From contig NZ_CP137734.1 in NCBI RefSeq assembly GCF_033406955.1, positions 1,736,001-1,800,000 of the forward strand: a stretch of 64,000 nt of DNA, given 5' to 3'. Source of the stretch: Streptomyces violaceoruber. GTDB lineage: Bacteria > Actinomycetota > Actinomycetes > Streptomycetales > Streptomycetaceae. Below the pieces are notes generated by a model. The model was not told where the DNA came from and did no database searches. It saw only the letters and a program-made list of their open reading frames with translations. Numbering within the stretch: the first letter of the stretch is position 1; every line of letters starts with the position of its first letter. Made by a program: the position numbers and the translations under genes. Positions 28,380 to 38,649 of this stretch are shown here, in pieces.

Positions 28380-29174
28380 TCACTCCGTCGCGACGGCCGC
28401 GTCGAGCGCTCTCCTGGCCGCCGCGACGACCGTGCCGTCGGTGACGAAGTGGGTGTCGTCGTCGGCGGAGGTGCCGCCCGCGCCGAGGGGCACCCAGCCG
28501 GCCGCGCGCCGGGGGGTCGCCCGGGACTTGGCGGACAGGTGCACCGAGCGGGCGCCCGCCGCCAGCAGACCGGCGATGTCGCCGGGCCGCACACCGCCCC
28601 CGGCGGCCACGTCGAGCCCGGGGTTCGCCGCGGCCATCGCGGCCAGCACGGCGCTCCCCTCGATCGCGGTGGGCGCGCCGCCGGAGGTCAGGACCCGGGT
28701 GATGCCGAGCCCCGGCAGCGCCGCGAGGGCGGCCACCGGGTCGCTCGCCTGGTCCACCGCCCGGTGGAGCGTGACCTGTGCGGCGGGGTCGGTGTCCCGC
28801 GCGGCGCCGGCGAGCGCGGCGAGGGCGTCCGTGTCGAGGGCGCCGTCCGGGGTCAGTGCTCCGACGACGACGCCGCGGGCCCCGGCGCGCAGGGCGGTGC
28901 GCACCTCGGCGGCCATCAGGGCGACCTCCTCGGCGTCGTACACGAAGTCGCCGGGGCGGCAGCGGACGAGGACGTGCACGGGCGGCCCGGACTCGACGGC
29001 CGCCGCGACGGCCGCGGTCGAGGGGATCAGGCCGCCCAGTTCGAGTCCGGTGCACAGTTCGACGCGGTCCGCCCCGTTCTCGCGGGCGGTGCGGGCGCCG
29101 GCCGGGGAGACGACCGCGATCTCCAGGGAGGCGGCCGCCGGTGCGGCGGCCTTCGGTGCGGGACCGGCGCTCAT
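28380..29174 (-). CDS. cutC: CutC family protein
   Basis: The 264-residue TIM barrel shows the CutC pattern: SLEIAVVSPAGARTARENGADRVELC, HVLVRCRPGDFVYD, VTLHRAVDQ and LTSGGAP. CutC was named for copper homeostasis, but in many bacteria its gene sits in carbohydrate or amino-sugar clusters and the enzymatic role is unsettled. Here the ATG overlaps the M81 peptidase stop (ATGA). CutC therefore belongs to the ROK repressor / M81 arm of the uptake locus, which favours a catabolic over a copper role. Confidence 0.9.
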   Translation of the reverse strand: MSAGPAPKAAAPAAASLEIAVVSPAGARTARENGADRVELCTGLELGGLIPSTAAVAAAVESGPPVHVLVRCRPGDFVYDAEEVALMAAEVRTALRAGARGVVVGALTPDGALDTDALAALAGAARDTDPAAQVTLHRAVDQASDPVAALAALPGLGITRVLTSGGAPTAIEGSAVLAAMAAANPGLDVAAGGGVRPGDIAGLLAAGARSVHLSAKSRATPRRAAGWVPLGAGGTSADDDTHFVTDGTVVAAARRALDAAVATE

Positions 29175-30712
29175 TCGTCGGCCCCGGTCAGCGGCTGGTC
29201 GGCGGCCGGGATCAGGCGGGCGGACAGGTCCGGGTCGGCCATGGCGGGGTCGAAGGGGAACATGGGCCGGCGGATGCGGCGGTGGCCGAGGCGCACCAGG
29301 TCCTGGTCGACGCCGCCCGGGGTGAGCGCCATCTTCCAGTCGGCGGCCATCGCGAACAGCTCGGGTTCCAGGTAGCCGATCTTCACGACGACGATGTCGG
29401 CGCCGCGCGGGTCGAGGTCCAGGTCGGTGAAGTCGTGCTCGTGGTGGTAGGGCTTGCGCAGCTCGGTGAGGATCACGTAGGCGCTGCCGACGCGTATCAC
29501 CACCTCGGTGCGGGCGTCGCGGTCGCCGAGCCGGACGGCGTGCACGACTCCGGTGAGGGTGACGGGTCCGGCGTGCCGGTCGTCGACCTCGGCACCCGCC
29601 GTCACCGTCACCGTGGCGCCGACGCCCGCCGCGGCGGCGTGCCGGACGGCCTCGGGGCCGGGCACCGAGGCGTACAGGACGGTCGGCCCGTCCTCCTTCT
29701 GGAACTCGGGGCGGTCGAGCAGGCGGGCCAGGCCCCAGGTGACGTCGCCGGCGCCGCCCGCGGTCGGGTTGTCGCCGGTGTCGCTGACGTAGTACGGGCG
29801 CCGCTCGCCGGCCAGGGCCTCGTCCAGGATGTCGTCGAAGGTGCCGGTGGGGGCGACGAAGTCGAAGTCGTGGCGGGCCTCCCAGAAGCCGCGGGCCAGC
29901 TTCTCGGCGCCCTCGGAGACCGCCTGCTCGTCGTGGCCGGTGACGACGACCGCGGCCCGGTTGCGGGGTTCGTCGGCCCAGGCGTAGCCGACCCAGATCG
30001 CCGCGTCGATCACGCCCTGCCGGGCCTCGACCTCGGGAACGGCCCCGTACACGCTCTTCGCGGGCTCGATCCGGGTGGAGGTCTGCTCACCGGCCAGCAG
30101 GACGGGCACCGGCACCCACGCCTTCAGCGGGCGGGGGGCGCCCGAGGCGAGGTGGGCCAGCAGGTTGCGGACGGCGCGTTCCTTGGTCTCCATGTGGTCC
30201 TCGTGCGGGGCCATCCGGTAGCAGGTGATCAGGTCGCTGCGGTGGACGAGGGCGCGGGAGACGTTGCCGTGCAGGTCCATGGAGGTGGAGACGGTCACGT
30301 CGTCGCCGACGACGGAGCGCACCCGCTCCAGCAGCAGGGCCTCGGCGTCGTCGACGCCCTCGACGGTCATGGCCCCGTGGATGTCGAACCAGAGGCCGTC
30401 CAGCGGGGGCAGGGCGGCGAGCCGGGTGAGGAGTTCCCCGGTGAGTTCCTCCCAGGCCGCGGCGGTGACGGTGCCGCCGGGCAGCGACTTGCCGACCAGC
30501 GCGCCGTGCCAGTCGGCCGCCTCGCGCAGTTCCTCGCCGACGGCGAGGAAGGGGTAGCGGTCCAGTACCTCCTGGCCGCGGGAGGGGTGGAAGGCGGGCG
30601 CCTGGGTGCGGGCGGGCGAGAAGGTGGACGACTCGATGCCCAGGCCGGCGATGGCGACGACCGGGCGGCGGGAGGCGGCGGGGGTCGAGGTGGGGGTGCT
30701 GGGGTGGGACAT
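29171..30712 (-). CDS. M81-family metallopeptidase (MlrC-like)
   Basis: The 513-residue protein matches the MlrC/DUF1485 family. Probable zinc ligands are GLGIESSTFSP near residue 25, WFDIHGAM near 110, STSMDLHGNV near 145 and YYVSDTGDNPTAGGAGD near 310. MlrC hydrolyses linearised microcystin peptides; relatives are Zn amidases of unknown substrates. CGAGGAGCC precedes the ATG. It sits between the ROK repressor gene (49 bp upstream) and cutC (4-bp overlap). It probably processes the compound imported by the divergent ABC transporter. Confidence 0.9.
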   Translation of the reverse strand: MSHPSTPTSTPAASRRPVVAIAGLGIESSTFSPARTQAPAFHPSRGQEVLDRYPFLAVGEELREAADWHGALVGKSLPGGTVTAAAWEELTGELLTRLAALPPLDGLWFDIHGAMTVEGVDDAEALLLERVRSVVGDDVTVSTSMDLHGNVSRALVHRSDLITCYRMAPHEDHMETKERAVRNLLAHLASGAPRPLKAWVPVPVLLAGEQTSTRIEPAKSVYGAVPEVEARQGVIDAAIWVGYAWADEPRNRAAVVVTGHDEQAVSEGAEKLARGFWEARHDFDFVAPTGTFDDILDEALAGERRPYYVSDTGDNPTAGGAGDVTWGLARLLDRPEFQKEDGPTVLYASVPGPEAVRHAAAAGVGATVTVTAGAEVDDRHAGPVTLTGVVHAVRLGDRDARTEVVIRVGSAYVILTELRKPYHHEHDFTDLDLDPRGADIVVVKIGYLEPELFAMAADWKMALTPGGVDQDLVRLGHRRIRRPMFPFDPAMADPDLSARLIPAADQPLTGADE

Positions 30713-30761
30713 GGCTCCTCGTTCGTGCGGGTGGCGCGGGTGGGCGTTGCTTCGGGGTGTT

Positions 30762-31985
30762 TCAGGAAGTGGTGGGGCTCTGGAACCGGTCCGGGTCCAG
30801 CTGCGCTCCGCCGACCTGGCGCAGGGCCTGCCCCAGCGCCCGCTGGAGGGCGAACAGCCCGGCGCCGACCAGACCGGCGTCGCGGCCGAGGACGGCTCGT
30901 TCGATGGCGAGGTGTTCGGTGACCAGCGGGTGGCAGCTCTCGTAGAGCTGGCTGCGGACGGCGGCGACGAACGGTTCGACGGTGGAGAGGATGCCGCCCA
31001 GGTAGACGGCGTCCGGGTTGAAGAAGTTGACGTTCGCGGCGAGCACCTGGCCGAGGTAGTCCCCGGCCCTGCGCACCGCCCGGTTGGCCTCCGGGTGCGC
31101 GTCGGTGGCCAGCCGCACCACGTCCTCGGCGCTGGTGACGTCCACGCCCTCGTCCCGCAGCACCCGTACCAGGGCGGCGCCCGAGGCGACCGTCTCCAGG
31201 CAGTCGGTGTTGCCGCAGGAGCAGGGCACGTGGTCGCCGCGGGCGATGCGGATGTGGGTGATCTCCCCGGCCGCGCCCGTGCCGCCGCGGTAGAGCCGGC
31301 CGTCGACGAGGGCGGCGGCGCCGATCGCGGTGCCCGTCTTCACCATGATCACCTGCTGGTGGCGCCCCTTGCGGGCGATGTGCTCCCCGACGGCCATGCA
31401 GTTGGCGTCGTTGTCGGCGACGGCGGGTACCGCGAAGCGCTCCCGGAGCCAGGACTCGACGGGGAAGCGGTTCCACCCCGGCATCCGGGAGGGCTGTACG
31501 ACGCTGCCCGTCGCGGTGTCCACCGGCCCCGGCAGGGAGAGACCGACACCGCGCAGCCGTCCCCGGCCGTGCTGCTCGACCAGCTCTTCCAGGGTGGCGG
31601 CGAGCCGGGACAGGGCCGCCTGCGGGCCCTCGGCGATCACCAGCGGCACGGTGGAGACGTCGCGCAGCTCGCCCCCGGGCAGCACCACGCCGACCCGGGC
31701 GTGGCTGCCGCCCAGGTCGGCGGCGACGGCGAACTCGTCCTGGCCGCCGAGTCTGAGCACCTTGCGCGGGCGTCCGCCGGTGGAGGACTGGGTCCCCTCC
31801 TCGGCGACGAGGCCGTGCTCGACCAGCTGGGCCACGGCCACCGAGACGCTGGAGGCGGCGGCGCCGAGCAGTTCGGCGAGCTGGGCCCGGGAGGTCGCCC
31901 GGCCGGAGGCGATGAGTTCGAGGGCTCGCGCCGCCAGTGCCGAGGTGCCTGCCGCCCTCCGGCCGGGCGTACTTATTTCATTCAT
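30762..31985 (-). CDS. ROK-family transcriptional repressor
   Basis: The 407-residue protein has an N-terminal winged helix (RAQLAELLGAAASSVSVAVAQLVEHGL, about 33-58). A ROK domain follows with VAADLGGSHARVGVV and the ROK zinc motif in HVPCSCGNTDCLE. ROK repressors bind sugars or amino sugars and release DNA. It is divergent from the ABC importer genes 209 bp away, and the same strand continues with the M81 peptidase and CutC. It most likely represses both arms. The ATG gives a compact N-terminus; GGGAAG lies upstream. Confidence 0.92.
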   Translation of the reverse strand: MNEISTPGRRAAGTSALAARALELIASGRATSRAQLAELLGAAASSVSVAVAQLVEHGLVAEEGTQSSTGGRPRKVLRLGGQDEFAVAADLGGSHARVGVVLPGGELRDVSTVPLVIAEGPQAALSRLAATLEELVEQHGRGRLRGVGLSLPGPVDTATGSVVQPSRMPGWNRFPVESWLRERFAVPAVADNDANCMAVGEHIARKGRHQQVIMVKTGTAIGAAALVDGRLYRGGTGAAGEITHIRIARGDHVPCSCGNTDCLETVASGAALVRVLRDEGVDVTSAEDVVRLATDAHPEANRAVRRAGDYLGQVLAANVNFFNPDAVYLGGILSTVEPFVAAVRSQLYESCHPLVTEHLAIERAVLGRDAGLVGAGLFALQRALGQALRQVGGAQLDPDRFQSPTTS

Positions 31986-32116
31986 GTACGTGCTTACTTC
32001 CCCATCGTCGGTCCGATGCAGACAGTACGCCTGAAACACCGTCCCGTGAATGGCGATCAGTGCAGTAATTCCCGGCTGCGCCCGGGTCCGGACTTTTTTC
32101 AGAAACGGAGATACTT

Positions 32117-32131
32117 AGTTGTTACTCAACT
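32117..32131. promoter_or_regulatory. Candidate ROK operator
   Basis: AGTTG (32117-32121) and CAACT (32127-32131) form an inverted repeat with a 5-bp spacer in the divergent region. It lies just downstream of a weak promoter-like ATACTT. A repressor bound here would block importer transcription. Only one copy is seen. Confidence 0.4.
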
Positions 32132-32165
32132 TTGTTTGTGCATGCACCGAGTCAGGCGTTAGCTA

Positions 32166-32188
32166 CCTCCAGGCCACTCACCTGGAGG
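32166..32188 (+). promoter_or_regulatory. Hairpin enclosing the ribosome binding site of the importer operon
   Basis: CCTCCAGG (32166-32173) and CCTGGAGG (32181-32188) are a perfect 8-bp inverted repeat around a 7-nt loop. The right arm is the Shine-Dalgarno GGAGG of the binding-protein gene, so folding of the mRNA would hide it. Confidence 0.65.
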
Positions 32189-32194
32189 AGATAC

Positions 32195-34003
32195 ATGTCC
32201 ACTGCTCGCACAGCGCCACGCCGACGCCGGGCGCTCGTCGTCGGCGCATGCGCGGCCGTGGGCGTGCTGCTCAGCGGTTGCACGGGCGGCGTGTCCGCCC
32301 CCTCCGGCTCCAAGAACGAGATCAACTACGCCCTCCCGGCGAACTTCACCCCGAACTGGATCGTGCCGATCGGGACACCGGGGCACCTCAACACGAACAA
32401 CGCCTCCATATCCCAGGTGCTGTGGGAGCCCCTGATCGCCTACGACGGCTCCAGCGGCGAAATCGGCTGGAACAAGGACAACTCGCTGGCGACGGACGCG
32501 AAGTTCGCCGCGGACGACAAGAGCGTCACCATCACCCTCGGCGACCGGCACTGGAGCGACGGTGAGCCGATCACCGCACGGGACGTCGAGTTCTGGTTCA
32601 ACCTGGTCAGGGAGAACAAGAAGTCGTGGGCCAGCTACAGCCCGGGCAAGGCCCCGGACGTCTGGTCGTCGTTCGAAACCATCGACGACCGGCACTTCAC
32701 GCTCGACTTCGACCGCGCCTACAACCAGCAGTGGATGCTCGCCAACGAGCTGAGCATGATCCGCGTGATGCCGCAGCACGTGTGGGACAAGACCAGCGAC
32801 TCCGCAGCCGTCTCCGACCTCGACCGCACCCCGGCCGGCGCCGAGAAGGTGTGGGCGTATCTGATCGACGCCGGCAAGAAGATCTCCCGCTACGCGAGCG
32901 ACCCGCTGTGGAAGACGGTCAGCGGACCGTACCGGATCAAGTCCTTCTCCACCTCCGGCCGGGTCGAGCTCGTCGAGAACGAGAAGTACGACGGCGGGGG
33001 CGCGGCCCACGTCAAGCAGATCAACCTGCTGTCCTTCACCACCGTGGCCGCCGAGGAGAACGCGCTGCGGGCGGGCACGGTCGACTACGGCTACATCAGG
33101 GCCTCCGACCTCGGGATCAAGAAGTCCTTCACGGACCTCGGCTACCACGTCGAGCGGTGGTCGGGCTGGGCCGTCACCTACATGCCGTACAACTTCAACA
33201 ACCCCGAGATGGGCGCGGTCTTCCGGCAGCTGTACGCACGGCAGGCCATCCAGATGTCCGTGGACCAGAAGACGCTGTCCAAGGTGCTCTTCAACGGCAC
33301 CGCCGTACCCACCTACGGTCCCGTCCCGCAGGGGCAGCCGTCCGCCTTCCTCTCGGACGAGCAGAAGGCGGAGCCGTACCCGTTCTCCAACTCCGCGGCG
33401 CGCAAGCTGCTGACGGACCACGGCTGGACCATGCGGGACGGCACGATGGTGTGCACCTCACCGGGCGCGGGCGAGGGGCAGTGCGGCGAGGGCGTCGAGA
33501 AGGGCACCGAGTTCAAGATGCGGGTGCTCTCCCAGTCCGGCTCGACGGAGACGGACAACATGATGAGCGCCCTCCAGTCCTCCTTCGAGGAGACCGGTAT
33601 CGACTTCGACATCAAGACCGCACCGGTCAACTCGGTCCTCTCGCAGACCGGACAGTGCGAGAAGGACGACCCCGCCTGCAAGTGGCAGCTCTCCTTCTTC
33701 GGCAGCGCGGGCAGCTGGTACTTCCCCGCCTACCCCAGCGGTGACGCGCTCTTCGCGAGCGGCGGCGGCTCCAACTTCGGCAACTACTCCAACCCCGAGG
33801 TGGACCGGCTGATCGACCGCACCACCACCTCCTCGTCCCTGGACGCCATGCCCGACTACAGCAAGGCGCTGGCCGAGGACCTGCCCGTGATCTGGCTTCC
33901 CGAGCCCGACTACCAGGTCTCCGTGATCAGGGACGGTCTCGGCGGATTCGCCCAGGACTCCCTCGCCAACTTCCATCCCGCCATGTGGGCGTGGACCGAG
34001 TGA
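32195..34003 (+). CDS. ABC transporter substrate-binding lipoprotein, family 5 (peptide/oligosaccharide type)
   Basis: The 602-residue protein starts with an Arg-rich lipoprotein signal ending in the lipobox LLSGC near residue 28. The SBP_bac_5 fold follows (ITLGDRHWSDGEPITARDVEFWFN near 125, YMPYNFNNPEMG, SVDQKTLSKVLFNG). Two extra cysteine pairs (CTSPG / GQCGEG and QCEKDDPACKW) may form disulfides. Family 5 proteins bind oligopeptides, and in actinomycetes also oligosaccharides. It is the first gene of the importer operon, divergent from the ROK repressor. Its ribosome site lies in a hairpin. Confidence 0.93.
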   Translation: MSTARTAPRRRRALVVGACAAVGVLLSGCTGGVSAPSGSKNEINYALPANFTPNWIVPIGTPGHLNTNNASISQVLWEPLIAYDGSSGEIGWNKDNSLATDAKFAADDKSVTITLGDRHWSDGEPITARDVEFWFNLVRENKKSWASYSPGKAPDVWSSFETIDDRHFTLDFDRAYNQQWMLANELSMIRVMPQHVWDKTSDSAAVSDLDRTPAGAEKVWAYLIDAGKKISRYASDPLWKTVSGPYRIKSFSTSGRVELVENEKYDGGGAAHVKQINLLSFTTVAAEENALRAGTVDYGYIRASDLGIKKSFTDLGYHVERWSGWAVTYMPYNFNNPEMGAVFRQLYARQAIQMSVDQKTLSKVLFNGTAVPTYGPVPQGQPSAFLSDEQKAEPYPFSNSAARKLLTDHGWTMRDGTMVCTSPGAGEGQCGEGVEKGTEFKMRVLSQSGSTETDNMMSALQSSFEETGIDFDIKTAPVNSVLSQTGQCEKDDPACKWQLSFFGSAGSWYFPAYPSGDALFASGGGSNFGNYSNPEVDRLIDRTTTSSSLDAMPDYSKALAEDLPVIWLPEPDYQVSVIRDGLGGFAQDSLANFHPAMWAWTE

Positions 34004-34064
34004 GCGCTCACCCCGCCCCCCTCCCCCGCAGCCGCCCCGTCCCCACCCAGTCACCCGGAAACCC

Positions 34065-35024
34065 ATGAGCACATACTCCTTCCTGATCAGGCGTGTCCTG
34101 CAGGCCCTGGCGGTGGTCCTCCTCGTGACCGTCGTGGTGTTCTGCCTGCTGCACGCCCTGCCCGGGGGGCCCGCCCGCGGCATCCTCGGCCCCCAGGCCA
34201 CCGCCTCCCAGATCGCCGCCTTCAACCACGAGCAGGGGCTCGACAAGCCGCTGCCGGTTCAGTACGTGTACTACCTGAACCAGCTGATCCACGGCGATCT
34301 CGGGATGTCCTACACCCTCAACGAACCCGTCTCCCAGCTGATCACCGAGAGGCTGCCGAAGACCCTGCTGCTGACCGTGCTCTCGGCGGTCGTCGGCCTG
34401 CTGGTCGCGGTGCCGCTCGGCGTGTGGCAGGCCGTCCGCCGCAACAAGCCGGTCGACTACGTCATCACCACGCTCAGCTTCATCGCCTACTCCACCCCCG
34501 TGTACTTCCTCGGGCTGATCCTGGTCCTCGTCTTCAGCCAGGTCCTGCCCTGGTTCCCGGCCCAGGCACCCCAGGGCAACAGCGTCGCCGACGTCCTCTC
34601 GCAGCCCCAGGGGCTGGTGCTGCCGGTGGTGGCCGGAGCGGCCACGATGGTCGCCGTCTTCAGCCGCTACATGCGCTCGGCCACGCTGGAGAACCTCACC
34701 GAGGACTACGTGCGCACGGCGCGGGCCGGCGGCACCCGCCCGCGGGCCATCCTGACGCGGCACGTCTTCCGCAACTCGCTGACCCCCGTGGTGGCCATGC
34801 TCGGCTACTACATACCGGTCCTCTTCGGCGGTGCGCTGGTGGTGGAGCAACTCTTCAACTACCCCGGCATGGGCCTGCTGTTCTGGACCGCCGCCCAGTC
34901 CTCCGACTATCCCGTGCTGCTGGGCTGCGTCCTGGTCATCTCGGTCGCCACCGTGACCGGCACCCTCCTGGCCGACGTCCTGCAGCGCGTCATCGACCCC
35001 CGAGTGAAGGCAGGTCGGTCATGA
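34065..35024 (+). CDS. ABC transporter permease, DppB type
   Basis: The 319-residue permease has six predicted helices and the DppB/OppB order of features. These are an N-terminal helix (VLQALAVVLLVTVVVFCLLHALPGGP), a periplasmic region, and the cytoplasmic EAA-type loop (YVRTARAGGTRPRAILTRHVFRNSL, about 220-245). It forms the channel with the next gene. The stop overlaps the DppC-type ATG (ATGA). Only a weak CGGAAA precedes its ATG. Confidence 0.93.
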   Translation: MSTYSFLIRRVLQALAVVLLVTVVVFCLLHALPGGPARGILGPQATASQIAAFNHEQGLDKPLPVQYVYYLNQLIHGDLGMSYTLNEPVSQLITERLPKTLLLTVLSAVVGLLVAVPLGVWQAVRRNKPVDYVITTLSFIAYSTPVYFLGLILVLVFSQVLPWFPAQAPQGNSVADVLSQPQGLVLPVVAGAATMVAVFSRYMRSATLENLTEDYVRTARAGGTRPRAILTRHVFRNSLTPVVAMLGYYIPVLFGGALVVEQLFNYPGMGLLFWTAAQSSDYPVLLGCVLVISVATVTGTLLADVLQRVIDPRVKAGRS

Positions 35025-35910
35025 GCTCCCTCACCTCCCTGGACGGGCTCGCCGCGAAGCCCGAGCGCGCCGCCTCCGGCACCCGGCTCGCGGTCCGCCG
35101 CTTCCTGCGCAACCGCCTCGCCGTGGTCGGGCTCGGGGTCGTGGTCTCCTTCGTGCTGTTCTGCTTCGTGGGTCCGCTGCTCTACACCACCGACCAGACG
35201 CACACGCTGCTCCAGCAGGTCAACCAGTCGCCCAGCGGCGCCCACTGGCTCGGCACCGACGCGGTCGGCCACGACGAACTGGGCCGGCTGATGTACGGCG
35301 GCAAGGTGTCCCTGATCGTCGGTCTGTCGGCCGGTGTCCTGGCCACGGTCATCGGCACCCTGTGGGGGGCCGCGGCCGGTTACGCGGGCGGCTGGATCGA
35401 CGCGGTCATGATGCGTGTGGTGGACGCGGGCATCGCCATCCCCGCCCTGTTCATCCTGCTGGTGGTCTCCGCGATCACCACCCCCGACCTGACCGGCCTG
35501 GTCCTCATCCTCGGTCTCATCTCCTGGCTCGTGCCCTCGCGCCTGGTGCGGGCGGAGACGCTGACACTGAAGAACCGGGACTTCGTCCTCACCCTGCGCG
35601 CCATCGGCGGCACCCACGCGCGCGCCATCATCCGGCACATCCTGCCGAACTCGGTGTCGACCGTCATCGTGGCGGCCACCTTCCAGATCGCCGACGCGAT
35701 CCTGCTGGTGGCCTACGTCTCCTACCTCGGTCTGGGCGTCCAGCCCCCGGCCACGGACTGGGGCGGCATGCTCTCGTCCGGCATGACCGCGGCCTACTCG
35801 GGCTACTGGTGGCTGATCGTGCCACCCGGCCTCGCCATCATCCTGGTGGTGTGGGCGTTCAACGCGATCGGAGACGGACTCCGGGACGCATTCGACGTGA
35901 GGGGGCGGGC

Positions 35911-35914
<4 letters not shown>
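35021..35914 (+). CDS. ABC transporter permease, DppC type
   Basis: The 297-residue permease has an N-terminal OppC_N helix (FLRNRLAVVGLGVVVSFVLFC), then GAHWLGTDAVGHDELGRLMYG, the family mark before the core. The EAA loop VLTLRAIGGTHARAIIRHILPN lies near residue 190. It pairs with the upstream permease. Both gene junctions overlap by 4 bp, so subunits are made in step. Confidence 0.93.
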
Positions 35915-37664
<1,750 letters not shown>

Positions 37665-37668
<4 letters not shown>

Positions 37669-38591
37669 GCGGTCCCGGCGCCCCGGTGTTCGCCGGGGTC
37701 GACATCGGCGGCACCACCACCCAGGTGGTGCTCTGCGACGAGGAACTGAAGGTGCTCGACCGCGCGGACACGGCCACTCCGGCCCGTTCCGGCGGCCGGG
37801 CGATGATCGCCGCGACGCTCGACGCGCTCGCCGTCGTGCGGGCGCGCACCCCCGGCCGGCTGGCCGCCGTGGGGGTGGGCGCGGCCGGAGTGGTCGACGC
37901 GGCCTCCGGTCACATCCTGGTGGCCAGCGACTCGTTCACGGACTGGGCCGGTTTCCCGGTGACCGCCGCCCTGCGCACCGCGCTGGGCGTGCCCGCCTTC
38001 CTCGACAACGACGTCAACGCGTTCCTGCGCGGCGAGATCGCGTGCGGCGCGGCGGCGGACGAGGAGGACGTCCTCGGCATGACCCTGGGCACCGGCGTCG
38101 GCGGGGCGTTGTGGACGGGGGGCGAGCTGCGCACCGGAGCGCACGGCGCGGCCGGCGAGATCGGCCACATCCCCGGCTTCGGCGACCTGCCGTGCACCTG
38201 CGGCGGCCGCGGCCACCTGGAGACGCTGGCCTCGGCCCGTTCGCTGCGGGCCCGCTACGGCGAACGCACCGGGCGGGAGCTGACGGCCCGCGAGGTGGCC
38301 GAGGCCGCCCGGGACGGGGACGCCGACGCCCACGGCGTGTTCGCCGCGGCGGGCGCCGGTATCGCTCGCGCGATCGTGATGACCGCCGGCCTCGTCGACA
38401 TCGGCACGGTCGTGATCGGAGGAGGGGTCAGCGGCGCCTGGACGCTGCTGGAACCGCTGATCCGGGAGCCGCTCGCCGCCGAACCGCCGATCAGCGGCCA
38501 CCCCGTCAAGCTGCTGCGGGCGGCCCTGGGACCCGACGCGGTGCCGCTGGGCGCGGCGGCCCGGGCACGTCACGAGCTGACCGCCCGCTGA
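37665..38591 (+). CDS. ROK-family sugar kinase
   Basis: The 308-residue kinase has phosphate-binding GVDIGGTTTQVVLCD at the N-terminus, catalytic-site FLDNDVNAFLRGE near residue 115 and GTGVGGALW. No DNA-binding domain is present, so it should be an enzyme, probably acting on glucose or an amino sugar. The zinc motif reads CTCGGRGHLE: the third cysteine of the usual CxCGxxGC is replaced by His. The GTG overlaps the ATPase stop, tying sugar phosphorylation to import. Confidence 0.9.
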
Positions 38592-38609
38592 GCCCTGGGC
38601 CGCTGTGCA

Positions 38610-38643
38610 CGCCCGGCCCGCCGAAGCTCCGGCGGGCCGGGCG
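38610..38643. terminator. 14-bp hairpin between convergent operons
   Basis: CGCCCGGCCCGCCG (38610-38623) and CGGCGGGCCGGGCG (38630-38643) are perfect inverted repeats with a 6-nt loop. They lie 18 bp after the kinase stop and 6 bp from the convergent stop, and probably end both transcripts. Confidence 0.75.
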
Positions 38644-38649
38644 GAACGC

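Noticed and set aside
30762..31985. Calling the ROK repressor a sugar kinase
   Set aside because: It has a clear N-terminal winged helix and a divergent target operon; the true kinase is the separate gene at 37665-38591.
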